Source: Polytrichum commune (lineage: Eukaryota > Streptophyta > Polytrichopsida > Polytrichales > Polytrichaceae). From it: DNA of 64,000 nucleotides. The stretch lies in assembly GCA_950295325.1 (NCBI GenBank), contig OX485805.1:53656758-53720757 (forward strand), written 5' to 3'. The position numbers were made by a program, and so were the translations under genes. Below, one piece after another: positions 12,249 through 26,700 of the stretch. How positions within the stretch are numbered: the first letter of the stretch is position 1; each line of letters begins with the position of its first letter. The notes under the pieces were generated by a model. It worked only from the letters and a program-made list of their open reading frames with translations, made no database searches and was not told the DNA's origin.

Positions 12249-13221
12249 TGTCGCAACCCTTGCTAGGTCCCTTAATAATCTTGCCAATTTTCGTTTCTAG
12301 CAAAGGTTACGAGCGCTAACCCTTCGCATTCCGCCATGCTAATGGATAGCTCCTCTTACCCCGGACCAATAGTTCATAGGAGGGAACCAACCCTCCTACT
12401 TTGCTTTCGGGACTCACCCCTTAATCGGTAACCCATTTCCCCAATGTGGACTTCCATCCATGGAAGTCCAATCCTATGTTGATCATCGCGTTGCCGGAGC
12501 AACACTACAACAACCCGAAGCATACTAGGCAACTATGGCCTCACAATAGGCCAAAGCCCATGGAGGCCTTGCCGTTCGGCCTCGGGTGGGTGAGGCCACA
12601 CCACCTCACCCATATAAGCCTCTAGGACTCTACACGGAGCCCCTACCCCACCGCCAACCAACCTCTTGTCTCTCTACCAAGAGTTGGGGCCAAGTGGACA
12701 CTTTCCTTTAGCTGCTGGGCCTAGAACCCCCCCAGCAGCTTCAGACCATCATAACTTCCTTGTATGAAGTCTGATCATAACAACCAACCACTCCATCCTC
12801 ATCTACGCTTCACGTAGATGCCCATGGACTCCTCACTTGCCCCATTCAGGCAAGTAATGAGGAAGTTATGCCTGCTTGAACCTTGGCAGTCCCGGGAATC
12901 TCTCCCAGGCACTGCTGTACCAGGGCGCTGTCCCGGGACAGCGCCCCACTCAAATGGCCATAACTCCTAGCTCACACGTCAGATTGAGGTGTTCTTGAGC
13001 ATTCTAGAATCACCACGCCATGAGCTACGCATAGCTCATGGCCTTACCCTAGTGCCTCCTAGTCTCCGTGGCTGGGAGGCGTTCCCAACGCCCGGGGCCC
13101 TCACCCACACTAGGATCACTTGGGCCCTCTCACCAACGGCGCCACAAGTCCCGGGTGTCACTCCGGGGTCCCCCTTGTGCCCATGGTGTTTCGGGCACTC
13201 CTCATGGAGGGGTGCGCGACA
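12249..13221 (-). repeat. 3' LTR of element C
   Basis: On the plus strand it reads TGTCGCAACCCTTGCTAG to GTGCGCGACA. The purine-rich tract (minus strand GGTGGGGGTGAG, 13222-13233) adjoins it. Confidence 0.92.
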
Positions 13222-13843
13222 CTCACCCCCACCAAACGGAGTCGATGCCCTCATCGACTATACTCGTAGTCGGCACACCAATTCTCAAGTTGCCATCCTC
13301 TATGGTGCGGCATTGTGTTTACCTTAGGGCGCGACCCCCACAATGCATCTTCAAATTTGGCATAGTCCCAAAGGTGTCGTTCCTAGGTGGTCCGTTAGCG
13401 ACCTTGGATCTCTCATCCAAGGACCTAACCTATACTAGACCCACCTACTTTGAGACTCACTTGGGTTGCCCCTCCTTTGGGGCCTCCCCCGTTAGGCTCC
13501 ACTAGCCTAACATGACACATCTAGGCGAGACCTCAACGCTTCCACTAAGTTGTCTCGGTTGCAACTCCGAGATGGCTTTCCATTGTTAAGCCACGCCTCG
13601 ATCGCACGGGGGTGATGCCAAGTCCCGCCCGACTCGGTTCCCACTTTGCTCTTTCGAGACATGGGTTCATGACTCCCATGCGCCAACTCTTGTTAGCTCG
13701 CGGGTAGCACTTTTATGAGCACGCGCCATCACCTTGTCCCCGCCCGGACAAGCCCACAACTAAGAAGTTTCTTGGTTTTATCCAAGGCCCCTCCAAGCCA
13801 TGGCCCCAATTACTCGGCTTACCCAACCTAGTTTGGCATGTCT

Positions 13844-14826
13844 TGTCGCAACCCTTGCTAGCCCCCTTAGCAATCTTGCCAATTTTCTTTTCTAGCAAAG
13901 GTTACGAGCGCTAACCCTTCGCATACCGCCATGCTAATGGTTAGCTCCTCTTACCCCGGACCATTAATTCAAAGGAGAGGAACCAACCCTCCTACTTTGC
14001 TTTCGGGACTCACCCCTTAATCGGTAACCCATTTCTTCGATGTGGACTTCCATCCATGGAAGTCCAATCCTATGTTGATCATCGCGTTGCCGGAGCAACA
14101 CTACAACAACCCGAACCATACTAGGCAACTATGGCCTCACAATGGGCCAATGCCCATGAAGGCCGTGCCGTTCGGCCTCGGGTGGGTGAGGCCACACCAC
14201 CTCACCCATATAAGCCTCTAGGACTCTACACGGAGCCCCTACCCCACCGCCAACCAACCTCTTGTCTCTCTACCAAGAGTTGGGGCCAAGTGGACATTTT
14301 CCCTTAGCTGCTGGGCCTAGAACCCCCCTAGCAGCTTCAGACCATCATAACTTCCTTGTATGATGTCTGATCATAACAACCAACCACTCCATCCTCATCT
14401 ACGCTTCACGTAGATGCCGATGGACTCATTGCCTGCCCCATTCGGGCAAGTCTTGAGGAAGTTATGCCTGTTTGAACCTTGGCAGTCCCGGGAATCACTC
14501 CCAGGCACTACTGCACCAGGGCGCTGTCCCGGGACAGCGCCCCACTCAAATGGCCATAACTCCTAGCTCACACCTCCGATTGAGGTGTTCTTGAGCATTC
14601 TAGAATCACCACGCCATGAGCTACGCATAATGGCCTTACCCTTGTGCCTCCTAGTCTTCGTGGATGGGAGGCGTTCCCAACGCCCGGGGCCCTCACCCAC
14701 ACTAGGATCACTTGGGCCCTCTCACCAACGGCGCCACAAGTCCCGGGTGTCACTCCGGGGTGTCACTCCGGGGTCCCCCTTGTGCCCATGGTGTTTCGGG
14801 CACTCCTCATGGAGAGGTGCGCGACA
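13844..14826 (-). repeat. 3' LTR of element D
   Basis: LTR with the D-specific 13-base duplication, flanked on the left by TGTCT. Confidence 0.92.
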
Positions 14827-15649
14827 CTCACCCCCACCAAACGGAGTCGATGCCCTCATCGACTATACTCGTAGTCGGCACACCAATTCTCAAGTTGCCA
14901 TCCTCTATGGTGCGGCATTGTGTTTACCTTAGGGCGCGACCCCCACAATGCATCTTCAAATTTGGCATAGTCCCAAAGGTGTCGTTCCTAGGTGGTCCGT
15001 TAGCGACCTTGGATCTCTCCTCCAAGGACCTAACCTACACTAGACCCACCTACTTTGGGACTCACTTGGGTTGCCCCTCCTTTGGGGCCTCCCCCGTTAG
15101 GCTCCACTAGCCTAACGTGACACATCTAGGCGAGACCTCAACGCTTCCACTAAGTTGTCTCGGTTGCAACTCCGAGATGGCTTTCCATTGTTAAGCCACG
15201 CCTCGATCGCACGGGGGTGATGCCAAGTCCCGCCCGACTCGGTTCCCACTTTGCTCTTTCGAGACATGGGTTCATGACTCCCATGCGCCAACTCTCGTTA
15301 GCTCGCGGGTAGCACTTTTATAAGCACGCGCCATCACCTTGTCCCCGCCCGGACAAGCCCACAACTAAGAAGTTTCTTGGTTTTATCCAAGGCCCCTCCA
15401 AGCCATGGCCCCAATTACTCGGCTTACCCAACCTAGTTTGGCATGTCTATTCCCCCTCTTCCATTAACCAAGCACAAGTACAAGACTAGGACCTCATCTC
15501 ATACTTTTCTCTTTGCACCACTAAAGTTTGGACTTTATTCCTTCAAGCCAAAGAACAAGTGCATGTTGTGGAGCAATTAACCTCGAAGCTATGTTTGCTA
15601 CTAGAGTCTCTCCCCCACTAAAGGAGATTGATGTCCTCATCAATGCCTA

Positions 15650-18600
15650 CGCTTCTTTTATTGGAATGTCTAGCCTTAGTTTCTTCAAAGTGCTTCACCA
15701 CTTCATTGGTGTTGACCATGTCTCTTGCCGCCACCCAAGCGGTTTCTTTCTCATGGTATCCTCACCATTTCACCAAGTATTCCTTTGTACTTTTTCTTTC
15801 CTTTTCACTTGGGCTTCCTACACTTGAGGATGCCCTCTTACCTCATGTTCCAAATGATGTCCACAAGGTCGGGAGGTGGCCTAATCACTTGCTTGTGATC
15901 GGGCCACAAGGTGTCGTCCTAAAATGACTTTCGTAATCAGACATGAAATGTCGGATGCACTTTGATCTCCGGCGGTAATTCCAACTTATATATGTCCTTG
16001 ACCACTTGTTCCACAATGGGAAACGAAGCTCCAATTTTGGACATGAACTTTGGAGTGAGGCCTTCCGGCTAAGTGAAGTTGTTCACATTCAACAACGCCT
16101 TTTGGCCCACCTCATTCTCCACTTCGCGTCTTCCGGCATTGACTTGCACTCCATAGCACCTTCGGGCTTTCTCCACCAACAACTTGGTCATCTCCAAGAC
16201 TTGTTCACGCTTCTTGGCCAAGTCCTCACCATCTTGGTTGAACTCTAGTGTTGAATGTGCCCACTCTAGTGTTGAATGTGCCCCCTCGAGAGCTAGGTTA
16301 ATAGGTTGGAGCGCATCCACTCCATAAGCCACCACCAAAGACCACCCCTTGGTAGCCAAGTGCGTGGCTACATTGCAATTACACTCCGCTCGACCCACAT
16401 AGTCCGCCCAATCTCCTTGGTCCGCCCCCACCAAGTTCCTCAAGTATTGCTTCAAGATTCCATTCACACGCTCCGATTTCCCATTCATTTGGGAATGCAA
16501 GGTCGTGCTAAACCTTAGTTTCATTCCGACCTCCTTAGAGAAATGCATTGAAAATGCACTTGTGAACTTTGGATCTTGATCCCACACAATCACTCTTGGC
16601 AACCCGTGGTGCCTCAACCATCCTTTGAGAAAAGGCTATGCGGTCTCCAACGCGGTGGCGGTTCCCACAATCGGCACCATGTGTGCCAACTTGGCAAACC
16701 GCTCTACCATCAACAAGATGGCATCATACCCATGTGACTCCGGCAAACTTGTGATCAAGTCCATGCACATACCATGCCATGGCGCCAACGGGATAGGCAA
16801 CGGTTGCAAGAAGCCGCCTTGCTTTTGGTAAGAGGCTCGGTTCACTTGGCACTTTGATTCAAGCCTTCACAAAGTGGGCTATATCTTCCTTTATGCACCG
16901 CCAATGGTACCTCTTTGACACCATTCTATGGCGGCTTTTTCTTTCTCGTCTATGGCCGGCAATAGGACTATCATATTCCTCCTTCAAAACCGATAGCCTC
17001 AACTTGCCTTGTGGCACATATACCCGACTTTGTTTGCACTTGAACAATCCGTCCACCAACTTAACCTCTTTGAGCACCTTGCTCTTGCGAAGCTCACCTA
17101 AAAGCTTTTGTGCTTTGGGGTAGTTAATTTACCCCTCCCGTATCTTGCCTCACAAGTTTCCTTTGCCGGCACACATTAGCCACAAGGTTTGGATGGTTCT
17201 CATTGCTTGGAACTCTTCCGGTCTACTTCGTGCATCCGGCACCACATTTCCACGGTCCGGTTTGTGGATCAAATCCACCTTCATAAGCGCCAAACTATCA
17301 TGCCACCGCAATGACTTGGCGTTCACTTCCGCTTGTATGTCAAAATACTTTTAGGACACATTGTCCATGTAGACCTTTGCTTTGTGCGACCCCATATAAT
17401 GTCGCCACATCTTCAAGCAATGCACTACGGCAAAGAAGTTCTTTGTCATGAGTTGGTTGTCTTCTTTGACAACCATCGAGCTTTATGCTCCCATATGCAA
17501 TGGCCATCCATCTTACACATAATCCACCATTGGCAAAGGCACTCACCCCCGTATGCACCTCGAAAGGTTTGTCAAACTCCGCGAACTTGAGCACGGGCGG
17601 CGAAGACAACTTGGTGTTATGCTCCCCAAAGACTCGTGACAAACATCATCCCACTCTTGGGATAGCCATTTCTTCCACAAGTGGCACAAGGTGGGACAAC
17701 CATCGAGCTTCATGCTCTCATATGCCATGGCCATCCATCTTGCCTCAACATCCGCCAATGGTAAAGTCACTCGCCCCCGTATGCACCTCAAAAGGTTTGT
17801 CAAACTCCGCGAACTTGAGCATGGGCGGCGAAGAGAACTTGCTCTTAAGCTTCTCAAAGACTTGGTGGCAAGGTTCATCCCACTCTTGGGATAGCCATTT
17901 CTTTCACAAGTCGCACAAGGTTTGACAACCTTTAAGCTTAATGCTCCCATATGCAATGGGCATCCATCTTGGATCAACATCCGCCAATGGTAAAGTTACT
18001 CGCCCCCGTATGCACCTCAAAAGGTTTGTCAAATTTCGCAAACTTGAGCACGGGCGGCGAAGAAAACTTGGTCTTAAGCTCCTTAAAGACTTGGTGGCAA
18101 AGCTCGTCCCACTTTTGGGATAGCCATTTCTTGCATAAGTTGGACAAGGTCGGACAACCATCGAGATTCATGCTCTTATATGCAATGGCCATCCATTTTG
18201 CCTCAACATCCGCCAATGCTAAAGTCACTCGCCCCCGTATGCACCTCAAAAGGTTTGTCAAAGTCCGCGAACTTAAGCACGGGCGGCGAAGAGAACTTGT
18301 TTTTGAGCCCCCCAAAGGCTTGGTGACAAGGCTCATCCCACTCTTGGGATAGCCATTTTCCTCAATAAGTTGAATAAGGTCCTAGCAACCTTAGAAAACT
18401 CTCGAATGAAGTTGTGGTACTAATTGGCTAGGCCAACAAATGACCTAAGCCCTTTTGAATCAAGGGCCAATTCTCCTTTTGGATTGCCTTGACATTCTTC
18501 ATGTTCGTCCACCAACTTCATTTATCACCACATACCTCAAGAGCTCAATCTCTCGTTGAGCAAAGTGATTTTTCACTTCTTGGCGGTAATTTTTTTTTGG

Positions 18601-20000
18601 GCAACACATTGGTGAATACATCCTTGTATTTCACCAACATCACACCAATGTTGTTTGGGGGAGGCCCATCTTTCCTAGCCTCCCCATACGTTCCTTGGAG
18701 TTGCTCCAATTGAACCACGACCACTATACTTTCTATATTTCATTTGGTCCATTAAGACCAAATTCAACTTAGGTCCTCCTACCATAGGAGTCCTTGTCAA
18801 TTTGAACTTCAATTCTTTGCCATTATGACACATCATAATGCACCGCAAGCACACCGGCTTGCACCTCACATCTATCATGTGAGTTTCAAAGAAGGCGGCC
18901 TTCACAATGACATGCATTTCATCTATTTCACATGATGAGAAATTTTGACAAAAATCCAATGTCCCACATTGAAAGGTTACATGCATCGCGGCCTCCTTTG
19001 TCTCATGCGATTCGCCCTTTCCAAACCGCACCTTGGTGGACTTGCCCGCTCTATCAATCGGCAAGCCCCAACTCCCTTGTGAGTTTTGGGCTCAAGAAGA
19101 AATGGCTTGCCTCTTTGTCAACCCATGAGACATTTCTCCCATTCATTTGAGCCTCAAGGTACAAAAGACTTGGCCTTGGCTAAAGGCTACTAGCCTTGGC
19201 CACAATGCCATCGTCTTACATTCGGTCCTCGGCAACACCATGAGTTTGGCTTGGTCCGCAAGGCCAACTTTTAACACTCCGTCCGTGGCACAAATATGAT
19301 CTAGCTTGGTACCACCAAGCCACCTTCTCACATTCCGTCCGCGGCACGAGCTAGCATGATTTGCCTTGGTATAGTGGGCCAAACTACTTGCACTCATTTC
19401 CTTGGGACCTCTTTCGGCTAAACCCACTTTGTGGTGATGTGCCGCCCAACTTCTTCTTAGGACCATCGGCTTCAATGCTCTTCAAATCTTTATGATTCGC
19501 ACTACGTCCTCAAGAAGCTTTGGGGTCCTGAACATGGTTTTCACTACCCGCTTTTGAAACCCACCTAAAACGATGCATTTTTTAGAAAGCTCGTCCATCC
19601 TAGATGTACCATTCATTTGGGTGTGAAATTCGCACATATACACCTTAAGAGACCCCGCGTGCCTCATGTGCCCCAAGTTCATTTCAACATCACCACCTTC
19701 TAAGCATTTCGAATTGGAATTTCAATCCAACATTAATGCCCTCCAAGGTTTTGGGTGCATTCGGTATTCTAGGCCCCAAATGTTTTTTTGAGGTGTGCGG
19801 GAGCCCTTTCAAAGGACTCCACCATTTTCCTTACTGAATCCACCATCATGCCCACCATTGTCATGAGAACTAATGGTATGGTCAAATTCCATTTACACAT
19901 GATCTTTGTTCCAATTTGAACCTCACAACCTTTTGGAAACCCCGGCTCACCATAATAACCCTCAGGTTTGATAGCCATGTCTCCCTCAAAGTGCTAGCTC
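15650..20000 (-). pseudogene. Broken gag-pol of element D
   Basis: Read leftwards from the primer site. 19978-19482 is gag (LKVYMCEFHTQMNGTSRMDELSKK is the recognisable core stretch). 19400-19205 is a degenerate repeated zinc-knuckle-like area with three units. 19064-18675 is the protease/RT linker. The RT core is missing at about 18560-18580. Four RNase H-start units follow (18355-17465), then the RNase H end, integrase zinc-binding region (17077-16859, stop TGA after FVKA), integrase core (16845-16069: MDLITSLPES, DQDPKFTS, GKSERVNG) and a chromodomain-like end. Stops and frameshifts occur throughout, so no functional pol is made. Confidence 0.85.
17465..18355 (-). repeat. Four tandem RNase H segments in element D
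   Basis: The same unit of about 230 bases as in A, with starts (plus-strand GGGATAGCCATT) near 18350, 18120, 17890 and 17660: four copies, one more than in A, B and C. Confidence 0.8.
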
Positions 20001-20016
20001 AAATATTGGAACCCTG

Positions 20017-20028
20017 CTCTGATACCAA
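20017..20028 (-). promoter_or_regulatory. Primer binding site of element D
   Basis: The minus strand reads TGGTATCAGAGC two bases after the 5' LTR, complementary to the 3' end of plant initiator tRNA-Met. Confidence 0.9.
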
Positions 20029-20030
20029 GT

Positions 20031-21012
20031 GTCGCAACCCTTGCTAGCCCCCTTAGCAATCTTGCCAATTTTCTTTTCTAGCAAAGGTTACGAGCGCTAA
20101 CCCTTCGCATACCGCCATGCTAATGGTTAGCTCCTCTTACCCCGGACCATTAATTCAAAGGAGAGGAACCAACCCTCCTACTTTGCTTTCGGGACTCACC
20201 CCTTAATCGGTAACCCATTTCTTCGATGTGGACTTCCATCCATGGAAGTCCAATCCTATGTTGATCATCGCGTTGCCGGAGCAACACTACAACAACCCGA
20301 ACCATACTAGGCAACTATGGCCTCACAATGGGCCAATGCCCATGAAAACCGTGCCGTTCGGCCTCGGGTGGGTGAGGCCACACCACCTCACCCATATAAG
20401 CCTCTAGGACTCTACACGGAGCCCCTACCCCACCGCCAACCAACCTCTTGTCTCTCTACCAAGAGTTGGGGCCAAGTGGACATTTTCCCTTAGCTGCTGG
20501 GCCTAGAACCCCCCTAGCAGCTTCAGACCATCATAACTTCCTTGTATGATGTCTGATCATAACAACCAACCACTCCATCCTCATCTACGCTTCACGTAGA
20601 TGCCGATGGACTCATTGCCTGCCCCATTCGGGCAAGTCTTGAGGAAGTTATGCCTGTTTGAACCTTGGCAGTCCCGGGAATCACTCCCAGGCACTACTGC
20701 ACCAGGGCGCTGTCCCGGGACAGCGCCCCACTCAAATGGCCATAACTCCTAGCTCACACCTCCGATTGAGGTGTTCTTGAGCATTCTAGAATCACCACGC
20801 CATGAGCTACGCATAATGGCCTTACCCTTGTGCCTCCTAGTCTTCGTGGATGGGAGGCGTTCCCAACGCCCGGGGCCCTCACCCACACTAGGATCACTTG
20901 GGCCCTCTCACCAACGGCGCCACAAGTCCCGGGTGTCACTCCGGGGTGTCACTCCGGGGTCCCCCTTGTGCCCATGGTGTTTCGGGCACTCCTCATGGAG
21001 AGGTGCGCGACA
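20031..21012 (-). repeat. 5' LTR of element D
   Basis: Pairs with 13844-14826 by shared private marks. Followed by TGTCT and the resumed sequence of C. Confidence 0.92.
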
Positions 21013-21957
21013 TGTCTATTCCCCCTCTTCCATTAACCAAGCACAAGTACAAGACTAGGACCTCATCTCATACTTTTCTCTTTGCACCACTAAAGTTTGG
21101 ACTTTATTCCCTCAAGCCAAAGAACAAGTGCATGTTGTGGAGCAATTAACCTCGAAGCTATGTTTGCTACTAGAGTCTCTCCCCCACTAAAGGAGATTGA
21201 TGTCCTCATCAATGCCTACGCTTCTTTTTATTGGAATGTCTAGCCTTAGTTTCTTCAAAGTGCTTCACCAATTCATTGGTGTTGACCATGTCTCTTGCCG
21301 CCACCCAAGCGGTTTCTTTCTCATGGTATCCTCACCATTTCACCAAGTATTCCTTTGTACTTTTTCTTTCCTTTTCACTTGGGCTTCCTACACTTGAGGA
21401 TGCCCTCTTACCTCATGTTCCAAATGACCTCCACAAGGTCGGGAGGTGGCCTAATCACTTGCTTGTGATCGGGCCACAAGGTGTCGTCCTAAAATGACTT
21501 TCGTAATGAGACATGAAATGTCGGATGCACTTTGATCTCCGGCGGTAATTCCAACTTATATATGTCCTTGACCACTTGTTCCACAATGGGAAACGGAGCT
21601 CCAATTTTGGACATGAACTTTGGAGTGAGGCCTTCCGGTTAAGTGAAGTTGTTCACATTCAACAACGCCTTTTGGCCCACCTCATTCTCCACTTCGCGTC
21701 TTCCGGCATTGACTTGCACTCCGTAGCACCTTCGGGCTTTCTCCACCAACAACTTGGTCATCTCCAAGATTTGTTTACCATCCTTGGCCAAGTCCTCACC
21801 ATCTTGGTTGAACTCTAGTGTTGAATGTGCCCCCTCGAGAGCTAGGTTAATAGGTTGGAGCGCATCCACTCCATAAGCCACCACCAAAGACCACCCCTTG
21901 GTAGCCAAGTGCGTGGCTACATTGCAATTACACTCCGCTCGACCCACATAGTCCGCC

Positions 21958-22929
21958 TGTCGCAACCCTTGCTAGGTCCCTTAATAATCTTGCCAATTTT
22001 CGTTTCTAGCAAAGGTTACGAGCGCTAACCCTTCGCATTCCGCCATGCTAATGGTTAGCTCCTCTTACCCCGGACCAATAGTTCATAGGAGGGAACCAAC
22101 CCTCCTACTTTGCTTTCGGGACTCACCCCTTAATCGGTAACCCATTTCCCCAATGTGGACTTCCATCCATGGAAGTCCAATCCTATGTTGATCATCGCGT
22201 TGCCGGGGCAACACTACAACAACCCGAACCATACTAGGCAACTATGGCCTCACAATAGGCCAAAGCCCATGGAGGCCTTGCCGTTCGGCCTCGGGTGGGT
22301 GAGGCCACACCACCTCACCCATATAAGCCTCTAGGACTTCACGCGGGGCCCCTACCCCACCGTCAACCAACCTCTTGTCTCTCTAACAAGAGTTGGGGCC
22401 AAGTGGACATTTTCCTTTAGCTGCTGGGCCTAGAACCCCCCAGCAGCTTCAGACCATCATAACTTCCTTGTATGATGTCTGATCATAACAACCAACCACT
22501 CCATCTTCATCTACGCTTCACGTAGATGCTGATGGACTCCTCACTTGCCCCATTCGGGCAAGTATTGAGGAAGTTATGCCTGTTTGAACCTTTGCAGTCC
22601 CGGGAATCACTCCCAGGCACTGCTGTACCAGGGCGCTGTCCCGGGACAGCGCCCCACTCAAATGGCCATAACTCCTAGCTCACACCTCCGATTGAGGTGT
22701 TCTTGAGCTATCTAGAATCACCACGCCATGAGCTACGCATAACTCATGGCCTTACCCTTGTGCCTCCTAGTCTTCGTGGGTGGGAGGCGTTCCCAACGCC
22801 CGGGGCCCTCACCCACACTAGGATCACTTGGGCCCTCTCACCAACGGCGCCACAAGTCCCGGGTGTCACTCCGGGGTCCCCCTTGTGCCCATGGTGTTTC
22901 GGCCACTCCTCATGGAGAGGTGCGCGACA
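21958..22929 (-). repeat. 3' LTR of element B
   Basis: Full LTR preceded by the duplication CCGCC. Confidence 0.92.
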
Positions 22930-23734
22930 CTCACCCCCACCAAACGGAGTCGATGCCCTCATCGACTATACTCGTAGTCGGCACACCAATTCTCAAGTTG
23001 CCATCCTCTATGGTGCGGCATTGTGTTTACCTTAGGGCGCGACCCCCACAATGCATCTTCAAATTTGGCATGGTCCCAAAGGTGTCGTTCCTAGGTGGTC
23101 CATTAGCGACCTTGGATCTCTCATCCAAGGACCTAACCTATACTAGACCCACCTACTTTGGGACTCACTTGGGTTGCCCCTCCTTTGGGGCCTCCCCCCC
23201 CGTTAGGCTCCACTAGCCTAACGTGACACATCTAGGCGAGACCTCAACGCTTCCACTAAGTTGTCTCGGTTGCAACTCCGAGATGGCTTTCCATTGTTAA
23301 GCCACGCCTCGATCGCACGGGGGTGATGCCAAGTCCCGCCCGACTCGGTTCCCACTTTGCTCTTTCGAGACATGGGTTCATGACTCCCATGCGCCAACTC
23401 TCGTTAGCTCGCGGGTAGCACTTTTATGAGCACGCGCCATCACCTTGTCCCCGCCCGGACAAGCCCACAACTAAGAAGTTTCTTGGTTTTATCCAAGGCC
23501 CCTCCAAGCCATGGCCCCCAATTACTCGGCTTACCCAACCTAGTTTGGCACATCTATTCCCCCTCTTCCATTAACCAAGCACAAGTACAAGACTAGGACC
23601 TCATCTCATACTTTTCTCTTTGCACCACTAAAGTTTGGACTTTATTCCCTCAAGCCAAAGAACAAGTTCATGTTGTGGAGTAATTAGCCTCGAAGCTAAG
23701 TGTGCTACTAGCGTCTCTCCCCCACTAAAGGAGA

Positions 23735-26700
23735 TTGATGTCCTCATCAATGCCTACGCTTCATTTTATTGGAATGTCTAGCCTTAGTTTCTTCAAAGTG
23801 CTTCACCAATTCATTGGTGTTCACCATGTCTCTTGCCGCCACCCAAGCGGTTTCTTTCTCATGGTATCCTCACCATTTCACCAAGTACTCCTTTGTACAT
23901 TTTCTTTCATTTTCACTTGGGCTTCCTACACTTGAGGATGCCCTCCTACCTCATGTTCCAAATGACCTCCACAAGGTCGGGACGTGGCCTAATCACTTGC
24001 TTGTGATCGGGCCACAAGGTGTCGTCCTTATATGACTTTCATAATGAGACATGAAATGTCGGATGTACTTTGATCTCCGGCGGTAATTCCAACTTATACA
24101 TGTCCTTGAACACTTGTTCCACAATGGAAAACGAAGCTCCAATTTTAGACATGAACTTTTGGAGTAAGGCCTTTGGGCAAGGTGAAGTTGTCCACATTCA
24201 ACAACACCTTATTGGTCCACCTCATACTCCACTTCGCGTCTTCCGGCGAAGTGGAGTATTTGCACTCCGTAGCACCTTCGGGCTTTCTCCACCAACAACT
24301 TGGTCATCTCCAAGATTTGTTTACCATCCTTGGCCAAGTCCTCACCATCTTGGTTGAACTCTAGTGTTGAATGTGCCCCCTCGAGAGCTAGGTTAATAGG
24401 TTGGAGCGCATCCACTCCATAAGCCACCACCAAAGACCACCCCTTGGTAGCCAAGTGCGTGGCTACATTGCAATTACACTCCGCTCGACCCACATAGTCC
24501 GCCCAATCTCCTTGGTCCGCCCCCACCAAGTTCCTCAAGTATTGCTTCAAGACTCCATTCACACGCTCCGTTTTCTCATCCATTTGGGAATGCAAGGCCG
24601 TGCTAAACCTTAGTTTCATTCCGACCTCCTTAGAGAAATGCATTGAAAATGCACTTGTGAACTTTGAATCTTGATCCCACACAATCACTCTTGGCAACCC
24701 GTGGTGCCTCAACCATCCTTTGAGAAAAGGCTATGCGGTCTCCAATGCGGTGGCGGTTCCCACAATCGGCACCATGTGTGCCAACTTGGCAAACCGCTCT
24801 ACCATCAACAAGATGGCATCATACCCATGTGACTCCGGCAAACTTGTGATCAAGTCCATGCACATACTATGCCATGACGCCGACGGGATAGGCAACGGTT
24901 GCAAGAAACCGCCTTGCTTTTGGTAAGAGGCTCGGTTCACTTGGCACTTTATTCACGCCTTCACAAAGTGGGTTATATCCTCCTTTATGCACCGCCAATG
25001 GTACCTCTTTGACACCATTCTATGGCAATTGTTTCTTTCTCCTTTATGGCCGGCAATAGGACTATCATATTCCTCCTTCAAAACCGATAGCCTCAACTTG
25101 CCTTGTGGCACATACACCCAACTTTGCTTGCACTTGAACAATCCGTCCACCAACTTAACCTCTTTGAGCACCTTGCTCTTGCGAAGCTCACCTAAAAGCT
25201 TTTGTGCTTTGGGGTAGTTAATTTACCCCTCCCGTATCTTGCATTACAAGTTTCCTTCGCCAGCACACATTAGCCACAAGGTTTGGATGGTTCTCATTGC
25301 TTGGAACTCTTCCGGTCTACTTCGCGCATCCAACACCACATTTCCACGGTCCGGTTTGTGGATCAAATCCACGTTCATAAGCGCCAAACTATCATGCCAC
25401 CGCAATGACTTGGCGCTCACTTGCGCTTGAATGTCAAAATTCTTTTAGGACACATTGTCCATATAGACCTTTGCTTTGTGCGACCCCAAATAGTGTCGCC
25501 ACATCTTCAAGTAAGGCACTACGGCAAAGAAGTTGTTTGGCATGAGTTGGTTGTCTTCTTTGACAACCATCGAGCTTCATGCTCCCATATGCAATGGCCA
25601 TCCATCTTAAATCAACAATCCGCCATTGGCAAAGTCATTCACCCCCGTATGCACCTCAAAAGGTTTGTCAAGCTCCGCGAACTTGAGCACGGGCGTCTAA
25701 GAGAACTTGCTCTCAAGCTCCCCAAAGACTTGGTGGCAAGGCTCCTCCCACTCTTGGGATAGCCAATTCTTCCACAAGTCGGATAAGGTCGGATAACCAT
25801 CAAGCTTAACGCTCTCATATGCAATGGCCATCCATCTTACGTTAACCATCCGCCAATGGCAAAGTCACTCGCCCCCCTCCGTATGCACCTCAAAAGGTTT
25901 GTCAAGCTCCGCGAACTTGAACACGGGTGGCAAAGACAACTTTGTATTAAGCTCCCCAAAGACTTGGGGACAAGGCTCATCCCACTCTTGGGATAGCCCT
26001 TTCTTTCACAAATCGCACTAGGTTCGACAACCATTAAGCTTAATGCTCCCATATGCAATGGGCATCCATCTCGGATCAACATCCGCCAATGGTAAAATTA
26101 CTCGCCCCCATATGCACCTCAAAAGGTTTGTTAAAGTCCGCGAACTTAAGCACGGGCGGCGAAGAGAACTTATTTTTGAGCCCCCCAAAGGCTTGGTGAC
26201 AAGGCTCATCCCACTCTTGGGATAGCCATTTTCCTCAATAAGTTGAATAAGGTCCTAGGAACCTTAGAAAACTCTCGAATGAAGTTGTGGTACTAATTGG
26301 CTAGGCCAACAAATGACCTAAGCCCTTTTGAATCAAGGGCCAATTCTCCTTTTGGATTGCCTTGACATTCTTCATGTTCGTCCACCAACTTCCTTTGTCA
26401 CCACATACCTCAAGAACTCAATCTCTCGTTGAGCAAAGTTATTTTTCAGTCCTTGGCGGCAATTTTTTTGGGCAACACATTGGTGAATACATCCTTGTAT
26501 CTCACCAACATCACACCAATGTTGTTTGGAGGAGGTCCATCTTTCCTAGCCTCCCCATACGTTCCTTGGAGTTGCTCCAATTGAACCACGACCATTATAC
26601 TTTCTATATTTCATTTGGTCCATTAAGACCAAATTCAACTTAGGTCCTCCTACCATAGGAGTCCTTGTCAATTTGAACTTCAATTCTTTGCCATTATGAC

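Larger units (their letters stand above)
13844..21012 (-). mobile_element. Ty3/gypsy element D, nested in C
   Basis: 3' LTR 13844-14826 and 5' LTR 20031-21012. TGTCT stands on both sides (13839-13843 and 21013-21017), and the sequence of C resumes without loss (GGCA-TGTCT-ATTCCCCC). Both LTRs share two private marks: a tandem duplication of GGTGTCACTCCGG (about 14748-14773 and 20935-20959) and loss of a few bases in CTACGCATAATGGCC. They differ at very few positions (for example GAAGGCC against GAAAACC), so the insertion is recent. Length 7,169 bases. Confidence 0.93.

Noticed and set aside
12989-13505. Conserved ORFs in LTRs (MFLSILESPRHELRI... and overlapping frames)
   Set aside because: They recur because the LTR recurs; frames differ or break among copies and overlap on both strands. 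No support for a protein.
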